This document shows, in pieces, positions 1-12,181 of a stretch of 64,000 nt of DNA. The notes beneath the pieces are model-generated. The model had not been told where the DNA came from, made no database searches, and was given only the letters and a program-made list of their open reading frames with translations. Made by a program: the position numbers and the translations under genes. Origin of the DNA: Bolinopsis microptera (lineage: Eukaryota; Ctenophora; Tentaculata; Lobata; Bolinopsidae); the NCBI RefSeq assembly GCF_026151205.1, contig NC_087076.1, positions 23,492,828 through 23,556,827 on the forward strand, read 5' to 3'. Within the stretch, counting starts at the first letter, position 1. Each line of letters opens with the position of its first letter.

Positions 1-454
1 ATCTGCTGTCTGCTCATATGTATAAGCAGCTCGTATTCCCGGAAGTACCATAAAAAGTGATGGAATGTGATCTTCTATTTTTCTCATCTGATACCCAGGA
101 CGGTGGCCAACCATAAATATAAATTACCATTTTAAATACAGGTATAATTTTAAGTAATTATAGCTGAACTTCGGGAATTTAAAAAAAGTAGCAGACACTA
201 ATTGCCTGTTTGCAATGATATAAACAGATAAAAAGTTTAAGTCATCAATATCAGAGTTGCCACTGAGTTTATTCTATGCAACTCCCCTCCAAACAGCTTA
301 ATTGAGAGTTTAATGAGAGTCAGAATCTGATTATCTTAACCTTATAAACGATCATTCACTAAGTAGCAACGTGAATGTTAGAATTACCATAGTTAAAGAT
401 ATGAAATACGAATGAAAAATCTAGCATCTTTATGTTGACCCACAGCATTGTGAT

Positions 455-830
455 TACAATTATTTAGACTAGTGGACCGCTGCCAGTGTCTCTCTTTTCC
501 AAACAAAAGGAAATGATATGAATTTGAATAACCGTCCGTAAATGCAAAATGATACCGAGAATGAAATCGGTCGCTCGCTTGGAAATTTTTAAAAATCGAT
601 TTGGTCAACATCTAGCCGCCCTGCAAAATTTCTTAAAAACCTCCACATAACTATTAGTATTTCTTATTCCTGTCATATTTGACATTGAATTAGAATGTTT
701 TGAACTTAAAATATGCCTGCTGAACGACTTCTGATGAGGATTAATGACAGAAAAAACAGTAAAGGTGGTATAATAGTATAGTGAGTATAATGGCGGCGGT
801 CGTGCTTGCCGGCACTGTGATACAATGAGG
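455..830. repeat. Dispersed repeat, family 1, copy 1
   Basis: This stretch resembles two other places in the window. Positions 470-640 and 768-830 match about 16985-17310 in the same orientation, and positions 656-770 match 24212-24320. The similarity is imperfect (point changes and small indels), so this is an old interspersed repeat. No open frame is conserved between copies, and I cannot assign it to a named family. The rest of 1-1000 shows nothing else I can support. Confidence 0.6.
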
Positions 831-1021
831 CCTATTCTATGGCCACTTCAATTTATCCTAGGTCCAATCCATTATCCTTGTTTTGGTCCATATCCTTTTT
901 CTAATTCTATCCTGAATTTTTGAAAACAACATCATTGCTTTAATAAAGATCTATCGTGAGACACAATGTTGAGGGAAGAATTGTAAAATATCTAAAAATG
1001 TTATTTATTTTATTCCCACAG

Positions 1022-2437
1022 AGACGTGTAAGGCAGAACTGGCGGAAGTTAAAAACCAATTAGAGATTGCTAAATGTCCGGAACAACCAACATGGAGTGT
1101 ACCAAGTACGTATAACTATATAATATACTCTGTTGTGTTTTGAATTTTGATATGCTAGATTGTGCTGTGTTATGTATACCTAATCGGTCATAATTATCAC
1201 GGACAAGTTTTTCACGGACCAAATTTTTCACGGACATAACTATTCAAGCTCATGACCACCCAAACATTTCTAGAAAATTGTGAAAACTGTTGGTGATTTT
1301 TTAATAAGTGTTTTACTACTTTTCTGAACTCTAGACTGTGAGTGTGACTGAGGAGTGATTATATTTGTCCTAGTATACTAATAAGCTAATATAGTAATCG
1401 GCTACACACATATCTACGCATATGTATGGACACACACACTAAAATAAATGGAAATAATTACCGGACTTGATTATTCACGGACCTTAATGCCACAGACATT
1501 ATTTTCACGGACATAATTATTCACGCTAATTGGTCTTCGGCGTGAAAGCTATGTCCGTGGACCGTGGAATTATGACCGATAAGGTACACTAAATAAAAGA
1601 CATAGTTTGTGCTGTATTCTGATACGCTATAGTTGGTGTTGTGTTCTGATACGGTATAGTTTGTGCTGCGTTATGAGGTTAAATGAACCTGATGCCGGAT
1701 AACAGTTTGTAACATATATCACAATATTTCAGAACAACTTCTTGGTAAGAAGATTACTAAAAAGACTCTCAAGAAATTGATGAAGAAGCCAGACACTCAA
1801 AACGTCGGATACGCTCTGAGTACGACTTATTTTTTCAGTATTTTACTTTTAAACTCTGCCATTAGGGAGTTGTGAAACTGACCTTTTAAAAACTGACCGG
1901 CAATCAGTCCAGTTGACGCTCAATAGGGATTCTTATACGTATTACTACTACAATGGAACCCCCTAGTACCTAAGTAGCCGGGGTGACCTTTATCTCACTG
2001 CCATTGCGATAACAAAGAATAGCTGATTCCCTCTATTATAAAATTAACGTACAACGTGGTCATTTTACGCTGATTCTTTTATCCTAAAAACCGCGTTATA
2101 GAGAGGGACTACTGTACAAATTTTGGAAAAAATGTTCCAAGTTAATTTAAAAAAACAAACAACCCACTATGTGTAAGCATTTGAAAAGTAACTGTGGTTT
2201 TAATAAGATTTTATAATTTCTGTCCCTCAAAAGATACAATTAAATCTTGTTAGAGAAACTATTCTAATGTTAAAGTAAAATTAAATATACTTCCAATTTG
2301 GTTTGTTTTTGTTTGTATTCCCCGTTTAACTGTAAATGTAATACATTATTCAATCCGCAGAGAAATATAGGGGTGCAAAGCTGACGAATCAACTCGCAAA
2401 ATACATTGAATGTTATACAGATATGACCGAAGCATGA
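1022..2437 (+). CDS. Last three exons of an unrecognised gene
   Basis: Three exons read in one consistent frame: 1022-1105, 1733-1819 and 2361-2437, ending in TGA at 2435-2437. Each starts after a pyrimidine-rich AG acceptor, and the first two end in GTACG-type donors; both introns are phase 1. The visible C-terminal ~82 residues are lysine-rich, start with a short Glu/Lys helix-like stretch (TCKAELAEVKNQLEIAK) and end ECYTDMTEA. The 5' part of the gene lies to the left of the window. I do not recognise the family. The first intron carries a MITE at 1179-1584. The frame and junction agreement across three exons makes a real gene more likely than chance, but there is no transcript evidence. 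Confidence 0.5.
1179..1584. mobile_element. MITE with CCTWATCGGTC termini and TA duplication
   Basis: The left end CCTAATCGGTCATAATT and the right end AATTATGACCGATAAGG are inverted repeats with one mismatch. Both are flanked by TA (1177-1178 and 1585-1586). The body is built from short CACGGACA-type motifs in both orientations and has no coding capacity. The element lies in an intron of the gene at 1022-2437. Its terminal bases match those of the composite element at 26514-30779, so both probably used a related transposase. A TA target suggests the Tc1/mariner/IS630 type, which is inference. Confidence 0.75.
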
Positions 2438-3850
2438 ACTTTAAACTTTTATGGAATTTAAGGATTTTAACGAAAAAGATCAGGATGACATTGTTTCACA
2501 AACTTAATTATACTAGAGCATGTACCCAAAATGAATTTATGCTTATGCCGTTATTTTGCACATGTTAATATTTTGGTTATTTAAAAAAAGTGGAATACAG
2601 TTTTATTATATTTTTAACAGGACCTATCAAAAAATGTTGTTGACAGGTTCAATGTTTATTTATGTTTAGTTTATATGTTATGTTATGCTAGTTTCATTAT
2701 TCATTATTGAGTCTTAAAGTTTCATATCTGTTGGTAAGGAAAGACTCAAAGTCACCATCATAATATAGTATAAGTATAAGATCTATACTATATTTTTATA
2801 CGATCTATATATATTATTTTACGAAATCCCCCCCCCCCCCCCCCCCCCCCGGCAACGAGGACATAGACAAAAAAACACTGAAAATCGAAAATAAAATACC
2901 CTCTGGTGATGCCAATTTCAGCTCGCAAATGGAGTTGAAACCTCGCCATTTTTAGCAGGGTTGTAAAAAAGGATAGGTATAGCCATAGGATTAGGATATA
3001 GCATTAGCATTCTTAGAATTTTAATTTAGACTTTAGATTTTTAATAATTATCGGGAGTGAGGTAAAATAAACGTTCATTATGTTTACTGCGCCGTTGCTA
3101 ATAGCTGAACAATAACCAACCAATAACTCCTGGAAGAAAATTGAATTCTAACCGAGGTATGGTTCTTCAAAATAGAGTCAAGAAATATAAATTTCGTTAC
3201 ATACGTCATTGTAAAATTTAGATACAATTTCTTTCACGTGAACAATCCTAATTATAGTCTGAAATGATCAATACAGGGATACAGGAAATATAAAAACCAA
3301 TGCCCATTTTATAATGTACGTAATATGTTAATCACAGACTATTTCATTCTATAATCATTGTTTCCAACTTTAACCTATTTACGATGTCGTATCATTTTGT
3401 GACGATGTTCACATCAACTGCCTTAGTGCCCTATACTTGAATCAACTGTATCCGTGTATCGTGCTTATATAGAGTTTTCCCGCCTAACCAAAATCAAATA
3501 TAAATTATTTCGGAAATTCACCCAGAATTTCAAATTCCATATAATGTGACAGAATTTACATCATTTCCCAATAACAAAGTGCATGATATTTGCTAACTTT
3601 TCAAAACAACATATTTTATGGCTATGATTGGCAGAAGAACCATCAAACAATAAGTTGAAAGGGTTTTGAGGACACCTCACAGTAGAAAAGAGGTATTGTA
3701 TTCTGAGTGTGACAAAGTTTACGAAATATTGCCTTAAAGCTGTTCGATCACTGCCGTGCCCTTAAGGCCTATGTTGTATCATAATTGTTAGATTGACCTA
3801 ATGTACTATATTTTAGACCAAAAAATGCTAATTGGGCAGCTATAATAAAC
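2438..3850. other. AT-rich non-coding stretch with poly(C) tract
   Basis: I see no gene here. The only striking element is a 23-base C run at 2828-2850. Similar long C or G runs recur elsewhere in the window. Confidence 0.5.
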
Positions 3851-3851
3851 A

Positions 3852-6467
3852 ATGTCACAAAAATGTGACATTTTTTACATTATATTCCATGGTTATATCT
3901 ACAAACATAAGCCTCACATCATTATTCTAAACGAGACATGGCTGAAAAATTCCATTCTCAGTAATGAGGTGCTCCCTGACAAATACAAAGTATTTAGGCT
4001 TGACCGATCCTTAAGATCGCATCCAGTGGATGCAACCCAGCCCAAGAAATTCAGAAAAAACGGTGGTGGTGTTCTGATTGCCCATAGAACAGACATTGAT
4101 ATCTCGAGTCTAAAGTTCTCTAAAGTTAGTGTTCAAGCTGAATTATTATCCATCATAATTAAGACTCAGTGTGGAAGAAACTTTTGTATATCAACATTTT
4201 ATAGAGTAGGAACGCTTGGCTTAGATAATTTTGAATCTTTCAAGAAACATTTTGTTACTTTAGCATCTGCCAGAAAATTGCAAAGGCACATTCTGGTAGG
4301 TGACTTTAATTTGGCTTCGATTTCCTGGCCAGATGGTCAGTCATCTTGCCAGCTACATTCTAGCTTTGTAAATTTTCTCACTGATGACCTCGGACATACA
4401 CAACTTATTAGCTCCCCTACTCACAAGTCAGGCAACACCTTAGATCTTGTGTTCACTAACATTCAAAACCTTATTAAGAATGTTAAAGTTTTAGATCAAA
4501 ACGAAATGTGTATGTCCGACCACTTTTGTATCACATTTGACATTGATATTAAGACCAAGTATATTAAGCAGCCTAAAAGAAAGATCTTTAATTATAGTAA
4601 AGGTAATTTTAGGGGCCTGAATTCTGAGTTATTTAGCATCGATTGGGATAGTATATTTGAGTGTAATGATCCTTATCTTGCCTGGAGTCGATTCAGAGGA
4701 GTTCTCGGTGCAGCCTGTGACCGATGGATCCCTAAAAAGACCATTAAGTCTCAGTTCCAGCCCCCATGGTACGACTCCGAATGTGATCGTCTCCTACGAA
4801 ATAAGGAGAAATGGAGAATAAGGCATAAGGGGAGCAACTCTGAGTCTCATAAACAAAAGTTTCGTGCATTTCGCACAAAATTTAAAAATTTGATGGACGA
4901 AAGAATGAGACTCAGTGTTGAGGATGACTCCGATGATGCTCTTATCTCCAAGAAATTCTGGACCTACGTTAAATCTAAATCAAAGTCAACCAGGATCCCT
5001 GAAACTGTCAAATATCATAATCGCTTTCGAAACAATCCATCTGATCAAGCTGCCCTTTTTAACGAATATTTTTATGAGCAGTTTTCTCAAGAGAGCGATT
5101 ATGGCATTGACATAGATTTTCGTGATGATTGTTTTTCAAGTCTTGTGTTTAGTAGAGAAGATGTTCTGTTGATTCTTAAAAAGTTAAATCCTAACAAGGC
5201 CCCTGGCCCTGATGGGATTCATGGGAGAGTCCTCAAAAACTGTGCCCAAAGCCTTGCATACCCACTTAGTGTTTTATTTAACCTGTCTTTCTCGAGCGGA
5301 TGCATACCCCCTGATTGGAAGCTGGCACTTGTAGTACCAGTGCACAAAAAGGGCGATAAGTCTTCGGTTGAGAACTACAGGCCTATCTCGTTAACATCTC
5401 TTGTAATGAAAGTTTTTGAAAGGTGCATAAAGACTGCATTATACGCTGCATGTTCTGATCTGTTGGATGACCGACAACACGGTTTTGTTAATGAACGTTC
5501 ATGCACAACCCAAATGATACCTTTCACGGACAATCTTGCACTTGCATTGAATAACAGGTCCAGGACTGATATAATATATTTTGATTTTGCGAAAGCCTTT
5601 GATAGCGTTTCGCATGACCTCATTTTAAGTAAATTAAAGAATATTTTTAATGTCGATGGACTAATGCTTAAATTTATTAAGTCCTATCTTGAGGGGCGAC
5701 AACAACAAGTAGTGATAGGAGGCCAAACGTCTTCTTCTCTACCAGTTCGGTCTGGTGTCCCTCAAGGTTCTATACTTGGCCCTTTATTGTTTCTAATATT
5801 TATAAATGACATGTTCTCCTGTGTCTCTGAAGGCACCAATATCGCCCTTTATGCAGATGACACTAAAATTTGGAGGGAGATTCTTGGTTACCCTGACCAT
5901 CACATAATCCAAAATGACATCAATAGATTATATGATTGGTCAGTGAGAAATCGAATGAAGTTCCACCCACAAAAGTGCAAAGCCCTCTCTGTGTCCCTGC
6001 AAAGAAACGTGCTGGATAACTTGCCATTCAATACCTTCTTTTATAAACTTTCTGGAAGTGATATTGACTTTGTGCCCTCTCAGTCAGATTTAGGAGTTGC
6101 AATAAACTCCAGGTTTAATTGGGGTGCACAATGTAAAGCGCTTGTTTCCAAAGCTACATCTAGACTTGGACTACTTAAGAGAACATGTCATTTCACTATT
6201 GATAAAAGGCAGAAAAGATCGTTCTATTTAGCGTTAATTAGGTCTATATTTGAACATTGTTCTGTCATATGGTCCCCACAATCTGCAACTCATCTTCAAC
6301 AGTTTGTTGCTATCCAAAAGAGGGCTATTAAATGGATCAATGGTGAACCTTACTCCAGTTATAATGACGATAAACTTGCTACAGATCAAAAGAAACTAAA
6401 TATTCTCCCTGTTAAACAGAAGTTTATTTATAACGATCTTATGACCTTCTATAAAAATAGTGAATAG
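3852..6467 (+). pseudogene. LINE-A ORF2: APE endonuclease and reverse transcriptase
   Basis: The open frame encodes 871 residues, but only from about residue 18 on is it element-derived; the first residues come from flanking DNA. The APE-type endonuclease covers roughly residues 18-235 (NETW with E28, GDFNLA, SDHF), and the reverse transcriptase roughly 430-700. The RT shows the finger motif NPNKAPGPDGI, the catalytic FDFAKAFD, GVPQGSILGP and the active-site YADD at residues 667-670. The endonuclease lacks its first strand and metal-binding Asn, so the protein cannot be a full nuclease. The frame ends at 6467 because of a frameshift near 6460, and the C-terminus continues in another frame to 6747. 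It is a dead copy. Confidence 0.85.
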
Positions 6468-7170
6468 CATAATTCCAGTTTCGCTCCCTACATATATAGT
6501 CCTATGCCGTCCAGAGGGCACCCGATACACTAGGCACAATGCTCAAATAATTGATATGTCGGATACTTCAACTTACATGAGTACCACTGTGCCCTGCTCG
6601 GATGCCTTCCGAAATAGCTTTTTTCATAGATCTATGCTGAAATGGAATAGTCTACCAGTATGTATCCGGCAGTCAGAGCGGATTTCTACTTTTAAGGCCA
6701 AACTGATCAAGTACCTCTGGGCTGCCGATACAGTCTGGCCAGATTAGCTCATCAGTCTTATGAGTCTCAGAAATTTGTTTTTGTTGGTTACAATTCTGTC
6801 CGTCCAATTTCCTATCTGCTTGTCCTTTTCTTTTTTCTTTATCAGTTCTGACGGAATTGTAATGAACAAAATCCTTATAATTATTTATGATATGTTTGAT
6901 TTCTTGTTAATGTTTGTCATTCAAATTTGTTAGACGGCCCCAACGTTAATGTGGCTCTTGCTATGTGTTGGTTCAGCCGAATTAATTATTATATAATCAA
7001 GTTTATTTTTCTCGTTAGTTGTCATCCGGCCAAACATTAAGCAACTTATATTGCAGTACCATTTATCATTTAGTAATCAAAATATGTCATTGTAATTTTG
7101 CATGGCTGAAATGTAACGCTTGATTTATATATATAATGATTAATTGAATTTTCAAATAAAAAAAAAATAG
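3900..7170 (+). mobile_element. LINE-A, 5'-truncated non-LTR retrotransposon
   Basis: Homology to the endonuclease of LINE-B begins abruptly near 3900, so ORF1 and the N-terminus of ORF2 are missing, as expected from incomplete reverse transcription. Coding sequence runs to 6747, followed by a ~400-bp 3' untranslated region ending in an A-rich tail near 7160-7170. It belongs to the same family as LINE-B, judged from shared endonuclease and RT sequence (NETW, RKNGGG-type block, YADDTKIWRE). The clade is CR1/Jockey-like by the RT motifs; a phylogeny would be needed to settle it. Confidence 0.85.
6460..6747 (+). pseudogene. LINE-A ORF2 C-terminus, out of frame
   Basis: The 95 codons here correspond to the C-terminal ~90 residues of LINE-B ORF2. 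Shared features are the IPVSLP/IPVTLP block, KWNSLPVCIR versus KWNHIPLAIR, and a final segment about keeping FKAKL or FKSKL. It overlaps the preceding frame by a few bases, so one small indel near 6460 separates the two parts. Confidence 0.75.
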
Positions 7171-7925
7171 TGCCTAAAAGCAATACATTTTATTTCTGAG
7201 CAGTGCGTATGGGAGTATGGGTCACGTGGCTAATGTTCAGAACTTATGAACACGCTAGATTAATAGATGCTAAAATCAAGCCACTATCGTCGAAAACGCT
7301 ATTTTAGAAATTTACCAATATCCTCAAACTTCAATGAACGTGTCCATAAATACAATGCAGGAGTAGGACCGCATAGGTTATTTTTTAAATGTTTACACAT
7401 TTTCAAGTCCAACACAAGGAAAAGTACTACACCGTAAAGTAAAAATTGAAAACGGAAGTTTTTAGAGGGTGAGGACTGCGAGCGTGCTATAAATGATAAA
7501 TCAGTCTACAGTCGAGTGTAGAGTGATTAATCATCATCCTGAAGACTGAGGAGTACAAAGTAAATAGGTGACAATAAGACATTGCATCAGGATAAAAATC
7601 GATACCTGTTGAAATAATTTAAATGCTCTACGAGAACGATTGATTCTCGATAAAATATCGATACAGTCTATAAGAGTATAAGGAATTGTATCTAGCTCCA
7701 TCCTTGATGAATTTCAACATGGCAAAAAAGGATTATTTTCATTTGGAAAGCAAATAATCATTTTTAACAATAACTGTAAAAGTTCAAAGTTAAAAGTACA
7801 CACTAAAAATTATGCATTTTCAAGTAAAATACCAGTCAGGTACTTGATCTATTTGACTTGAGCAGAAATCGGTTTTTAACTGCTGAATGTACCGTCGGAA
7901 GATGCAGACTTTAAGTTGATGTGCT
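7171..7925. other. Non-coding stretch downstream of GPCR 1
   Basis: No gene or clear repeat was found. The right part probably holds the 3' untranslated region of GPCR 1, which is read on the - strand. Confidence 0.35.
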
Positions 7926-9083
7926 TTAGCTTGCCAGATGAGACGATGAAAATATTTTGGGAAGACTTCTGACGTGCTTGCTTGATGATAAGTTGGGGCA
8001 AGATCCTGTCCTAGACCTGTTGTACTTTAATTGATTTGAACCCTTGTTTGTGAACGATCCCGTTATTGGCCCTTTACCTTTGGATAAACCAAACAAAAAG
8101 AAGATGTGTGATATTTTCTTACTCAAAAACGCTCTAAAGCTTCTCACGGTAAGGGAATACACAAAAAAGTTAGCCATAATGTTTAAGTAAGTAAGGAAAT
8201 GTACCGCCCTAAGGAATGTGATATTGAAATGAAAACGTTTGTTAACGTTCCAGACCAGGTCTACCAGACAGATAGGCAGGAAGGAGATAAAGAAGACCCC
8301 CACTGTTAGCAGCACTGTTACAGCACCCTCTCTCCGCAGTCTCCCCCCATGTCGAGATGCTGCTTTGTGCGCTACTACGAAGATGAGGACGGATGTGACC
8401 ACGAGGACAAGACAGGGAGTAATGAGAAGAACACTAGAGCAGATTAAAGTGTACCAGTTCAACCATATTGGAGCAAAGTGTTCGTTGTAGGAGAACGTGT
8501 AAGATTTGTAGTCGAAGTAGATATCGTCCCTGATGAACAACATGCTGCCCACGATGAGGGGCAGATAGAAACACAACATCAGACTCCACAGAGCCGCGCA
8601 TATCTTGTGACCAAGCACTGCTGACAACCCTGCAGTTCTCAGAGGATACTTTAAATATACCAGCTTTAGGATTGTCATGGCACAGTTCAACAGCACAGTC
8701 GCTGAAACACACATGTTCTTGGTGTGGATGCCAACATGTCCGAGGAACACTCCGACCACCCCACCGTCTGCAACCAGTGCCACGGTGGTGGGTAACACTT
8801 CGAACAGAGCGAGCAGAATGTCAATAACTGCAAGGTTCTGCATCACAGCTACTATTACCTTGTGCAGCTTTATAGCGTTATACTTTACAGTGCTCACTAG
8901 TATTATGCTGTCTCCAATCAGTGACAAAACTAAAACTGTCATCGCCCAAGTTATCAAAATAGTCCGCTCTACGTAATTGTCCGTTATTCCATGAAGAGTT
9001 TTACGATCAATATCCTCCCAGTTTGTGGAGGTGAAGGAAGAAGTTGACAGTGTGGCTGAACCTTCCCAATTATTTGTCTGCAT
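7926..9083 (-). CDS. Rhodopsin-class G-protein-coupled receptor 1
   Basis: This is an uninterrupted 385-residue frame with seven hydrophobic segments, at about residues 42-66, 75-98, 118-142, 160-183, 212-238, 255-278 and 290-311. The N-terminus is short and Ser/Thr-rich, and the C-terminal tail of ~75 residues is Ser/Lys-rich. TM1 has GDS in place of the usual GN, TM2 keeps its Asp (D88), and TM6 keeps a Pro (P270). The DRY motif at the end of TM3 is absent (the region reads LVYLKYPLR), and NPxxY in TM7 is ANFFVY. It is a paralogue of the receptor at 24985-25974: both have YNAIKLHK in the first cytoplasmic loop and KYPLR after TM3. The ligand is unknown. The start was chosen as the first Met before TM1 with a plausible extracellular tail. 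Confidence 0.85.
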   Translation of the reverse strand: MQTNNWEGSATLSTSSFTSTNWEDIDRKTLHGITDNYVERTILITWAMTVLVLSLIGDSIILVSTVKYNAIKLHKVIVAVMQNLAVIDILLALFEVLPTTVALVADGGVVGVFLGHVGIHTKNMCVSATVLLNCAMTILKLVYLKYPLRTAGLSAVLGHKICAALWSLMLCFYLPLIVGSMLFIRDDIYFDYKSYTFSYNEHFAPIWLNWYTLICSSVLLITPCLVLVVTSVLIFVVAHKAASRHGGRLRREGAVTVLLTVGVFFISFLPICLVDLVWNVNKRFHFNITFLRAVHFLTYLNIMANFFVYSLTVRSFRAFLSKKISHIFFLFGLSKGKGPITGSFTNKGSNQLKYNRSRTGSCPNLSSSKHVRSLPKIFSSSHLAS

Positions 9084-9094
9084 CTTGTTGCTAC

Positions 9095-9140
9095 TACTAG
9101 TAGTACTACTATAGTAGTAGTATTAGTATACTATTATTGC
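9095..9140. repeat. Trinucleotide (TAG/TAC)n microsatellite
   Basis: A short run of TAC/TAG repeats lies just upstream of the GPCR 1 start codon and can fold back on itself. It probably lies in the 5' untranslated region or promoter of that gene. Confidence 0.5.
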
Positions 9141-9638
9141 TGTGTGGTGGAATATATCGTTGATACCATCTGACCCGTGATTCCTAAAATAACAACTCGT
9201 TAGGATATTATTAGCATATTATTAGAATGTTATTAGGATAAAAATTAGCATATTTTTTATTGAAATCTTTCAAATCGATCAATTACATACAAATTTACAC
9301 AATGAATGAACAACATTAAATTTTCTCAAAAGTTAAGTATAAGACTCCGATAAAATCAGATTTTCTAAGACAAAATGTATGTAATCAAAGGACCTGAGGG
9401 TCACCAAAACACAGATGTTGAGAGCAAAATGCACCTCCTGCACAAGTATGGGCCCACGAAAATCTTGAATTTAAAATAGAATTTCAAATAGAAACACACA
9501 AACATATCAAAAGCAATAAAATCATATAATAAAGTGAAATCCATGATGTGATGATATGCACTAAAATGAGAAATGAGAAATACAGACAACAGGGATTTAA
9601 ACTCTTATGAACATATTTTTAGCGTTAGGTAAACTGCC

Positions 9639-10274
9639 TCACATCTCTGTCTCGAGGGAATAATCTAGATCATAATCAAAGTCCTCCGGCAGAATTTTAT
9701 CCCACATGTAGGAGGTCAATTTGCTTTTGAACTCAGAAATAGTCTCTATCTCACGTATAGCTAGAGGAATATGATTCCATTTGGAATGGGTCCTAAAGTA
9801 AAAGTTCTTAGCAAAAGCGTTAGAGCTTGCTCGTGGTAAGATCGAGCTTACAAAACATAAGGGGTCCATGTGGCTATTTCTTAACCTTGAGTGGCCTTGA
9901 AATGGTTGCAAATATGAGGGTAAAGTGACAGGAATATGTTGCTTCACAATTTTAAAGAAGAAAATAAGCTCAAGAAAGTCGAAGCGGTCTTCTATGGGCA
10001 TAATCTTAAGCTGTCTGCATTTTTGAATGTATGTGGATGGTGGATAACTCATATACTCCTCGCGAAGAATCCACTTAATAGCACGCTTTTGGAGGCCCTC
10101 CAGCTTGCTTATCTGGGATTTGGTGACCGGTCTCCATATAACTGAGCAATGCTCAAATTGACTTCTCATTAAAGTGAGATACAGTACTCTACGACGATTT
10201 ACATCTTGAACAAAATAGCAATTTCTCCTTGCCATGCCTAATTTTTGGTTGGCCTTTGAAAGGACTTTAGATCA
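9639..10274 (-). pseudogene. LINE-B ORF2, C-terminal part
   Basis: The 198-codon frame starting at 10235 and its continuation up to a TGA at 10272-10274 encode the thumb and C-terminal region of the RT ORF. It aligns with LINE-A residues from about 760 on (RSQFEHCSVIW versus RSIFEHCSVIW, QKRAIKWI in both). The TGA is in the same frame as the next upstream segment, so it is a nonsense change rather than a frameshift. Confidence 0.8.
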
Positions 10275-11155
10275 CTGGTCTTGCCAGTCGAGATTCTTGG
10301 TCACAAAAACACCCAGATCCTTTTCATGATCGACATAGTCAAGTGCGATTCTTCCCATGGAGTATACAAAGTTAAAGAGTGGTAGGACACTAAGGAGGGA
10401 AACTGTCTCGGATATCCTTCCTGCGACGGTGAGGACCTTAAATTTATCGGGATGAAATCTCATTTTATTAGAAAGTGACCAGTCATGGAGATAATCAATG
10501 TCCTTCTGCAGTCGCAGGATATCAGACTCCGAAACAATCTCACGCCAAATTTTAGTATCATCGGCATACAGTGACAGTTGTGTGCCTGGTGAAATCCCCA
10601 CTGATATATCATCAATGAACATAATGAACAACAAAGGTCCCAAAATTGACCCTTTTGGTACACCAGATTGGGCGTTTCTCATGGAAGAAAATTTACCACT
10701 TATCAAGACCTGTTGTTGCCTGTCTCTTAGATAATCAGTGAGAAATTTCAGTAGCCTCCCATCAATACCAAATTTGCTCTTTAGCTTAAATAATTTAAGA
10801 TCATGGTTAACTAAGTCAAAGGCTTTGGCAAAATCAAAATAGACTACATCTGTTCTCATATTTTCATTCAGTGAGAGAGCTAGGCTGTCACATAGACCTA
10901 CAAGATTAGTTGCACATGATCTTTCAGCTCGAAAACCGTGTTGTTTATCGTTGATCATGTAAGTTAGTAAGTGCAAGTAACTCATCTTTAATTATGCGTT
11001 CAAGAACTTTGGTGATTAAGCATGTAAGGGATATTGGCCTATAATTTGAAACCTCATGTTTATCACCTTTTTTATATATGGGTACAACGTGTCCCAGTTT
11101 CCACTCCCTAGGTAATGTCCCAATGTTGTAACATGAATGAAATAATGTTACTATA
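10272..11155 (-). pseudogene. LINE-B ORF2, RT palm and fingers
   Basis: Two frames carry the RT core. The frame from about 11155 to 10945 holds the WKLGHVVPIYKKGD and NYRPISLT blocks. The frame 10985-10272 holds HGFRAERSC, FDFAKAFD, GVPKGSILGP and YADDTKIWRE. The catalytic aspartates are intact, but a frame break near 10980 separates the two blocks. The usual GVPQGS is GVPKGS here. The first ~40 residues of the open frame that extends to 11271 come from the inserted DNA, not from the element. Confidence 0.8.
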
Positions 11156-11188
11156 TATAAAGCGAGACGATATATATATATATCGATT

Positions 11189-11225
11189 AATACTTTCAAC
11201 ACTACTATATAACAAGTAATTTGAG
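11189..11225 (+). repeat. Empty copy of the LINE-D target repeat
   Basis: The sequence AATACTTTCAACACTACTA continues into TATAACAAGTAATTTGAG. The same repeat is seen uninterrupted on the - strand at 16669-16700. It is also seen split by LINE-D: left half at 54545-54565, right half from 61058. Confidence 0.8.
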
Positions 11226-11784
11226 AATTGATGTAAATAAACGATGCAAAGACTTTCGAAGATCTAATCACAACCGCTTTCTTTTATTGTGTAGAAGTCC
11301 AGCCATGAAATATATATATATATATATATTATGATTGGCTACTGGGACACGTCATACACACGGTTGGATTGTTAATTCGGTTGAAGTACCTTTACATCCA
11401 TTATCACCATAATCTGAACATGATTTATTAAAAATTTGCAATATCGAAAACGAAAAATCTGAATAAACTGAAAATTTTAAAACTGAAAGCTGCACTCAAT
11501 TGATGGAAGGCAAAAATTTACTCATAACTAGCAAGGTAATAACTACAAATGAACAGCAGATTTATAAATATCTCCGGGATTTCGACGCGGGATCATATTA
11601 TCACTCAGCCCGGCCCGCTGTTAGATAAACATCTCAAGGTGATATCATCCCGCCCCGGAAATTTGTATAAACCCGGCCCGCTTTTTAGTCGTAACTGATG
11701 TTTATCATTCAATTCTCCGACTTACAATAATCAATGATACTGCTGATTAGAACTCGATAATAGTAGAACAGTTAGACGCGCGAT

Positions 11785-11868
11785 CACGTGGGCGCGTCAC
11801 GTGCGTACCACGTGCCACCAATAGCATACGCCGAGTCTATACCACGTGACACGAAAGCGCACCACGTG
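11785..11868. promoter_or_regulatory. Cluster of five palindromic E-boxes (CACGTG)
   Basis: CACGTG occurs at 11785, 11798, 11809, 11843 and 11863. This palindrome is the established binding site of bHLH/bHLH-Zip proteins such as Myc/Max, USF and CLOCK types. Five copies within 84 bp are far above chance in such AT-rich DNA. Regulatory activity is inference. Confidence 0.5.
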
Positions 11869-12079
11869 ATATGAAACATCGTAACCGTCCACTTCTTTTA
11901 CACGCAAATTCCTGGGAACGTTGCCAAAGCAGCTAATTCTTGGAATTTCTCCAACGCGTGGCGTGAGAAGTTGGCGACTAGCCAGCTACCCTTGTCCGTG
12001 CCCTAAAAATAGTATTGTTTTGCTTGCTCTCCTTCCAGCTCTTGTTCCTGCATGCTAACGTTCAAGCTATTGCTCCACT

Positions 12080-12181
12080 ATGACAGATCGGTTTGACATT
12101 CAGATTGATGAACTGCTTTCCAATCGTGTTCTAAAGTATAAATCCCTTGTCGAAATCGCCGGAGATAATTATAATCCATAA
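12080..12181 (+). CDS. Short ORF downstream of the E-box cluster
   Basis: A 33-codon frame starts MTDRFDIQIDELLSNR and ends DNYNP. It lies about 210 bp after the last CACGTG and after a pyrimidine-rich stretch. The composition looks coding (acidic, balanced), so it could be the first exon of a captured gene or a spurious short frame. I do not recognise it. Confidence 0.25.
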   Translation: MTDRFDIQIDELLSNRVLKYKSLVEIAGDNYNP

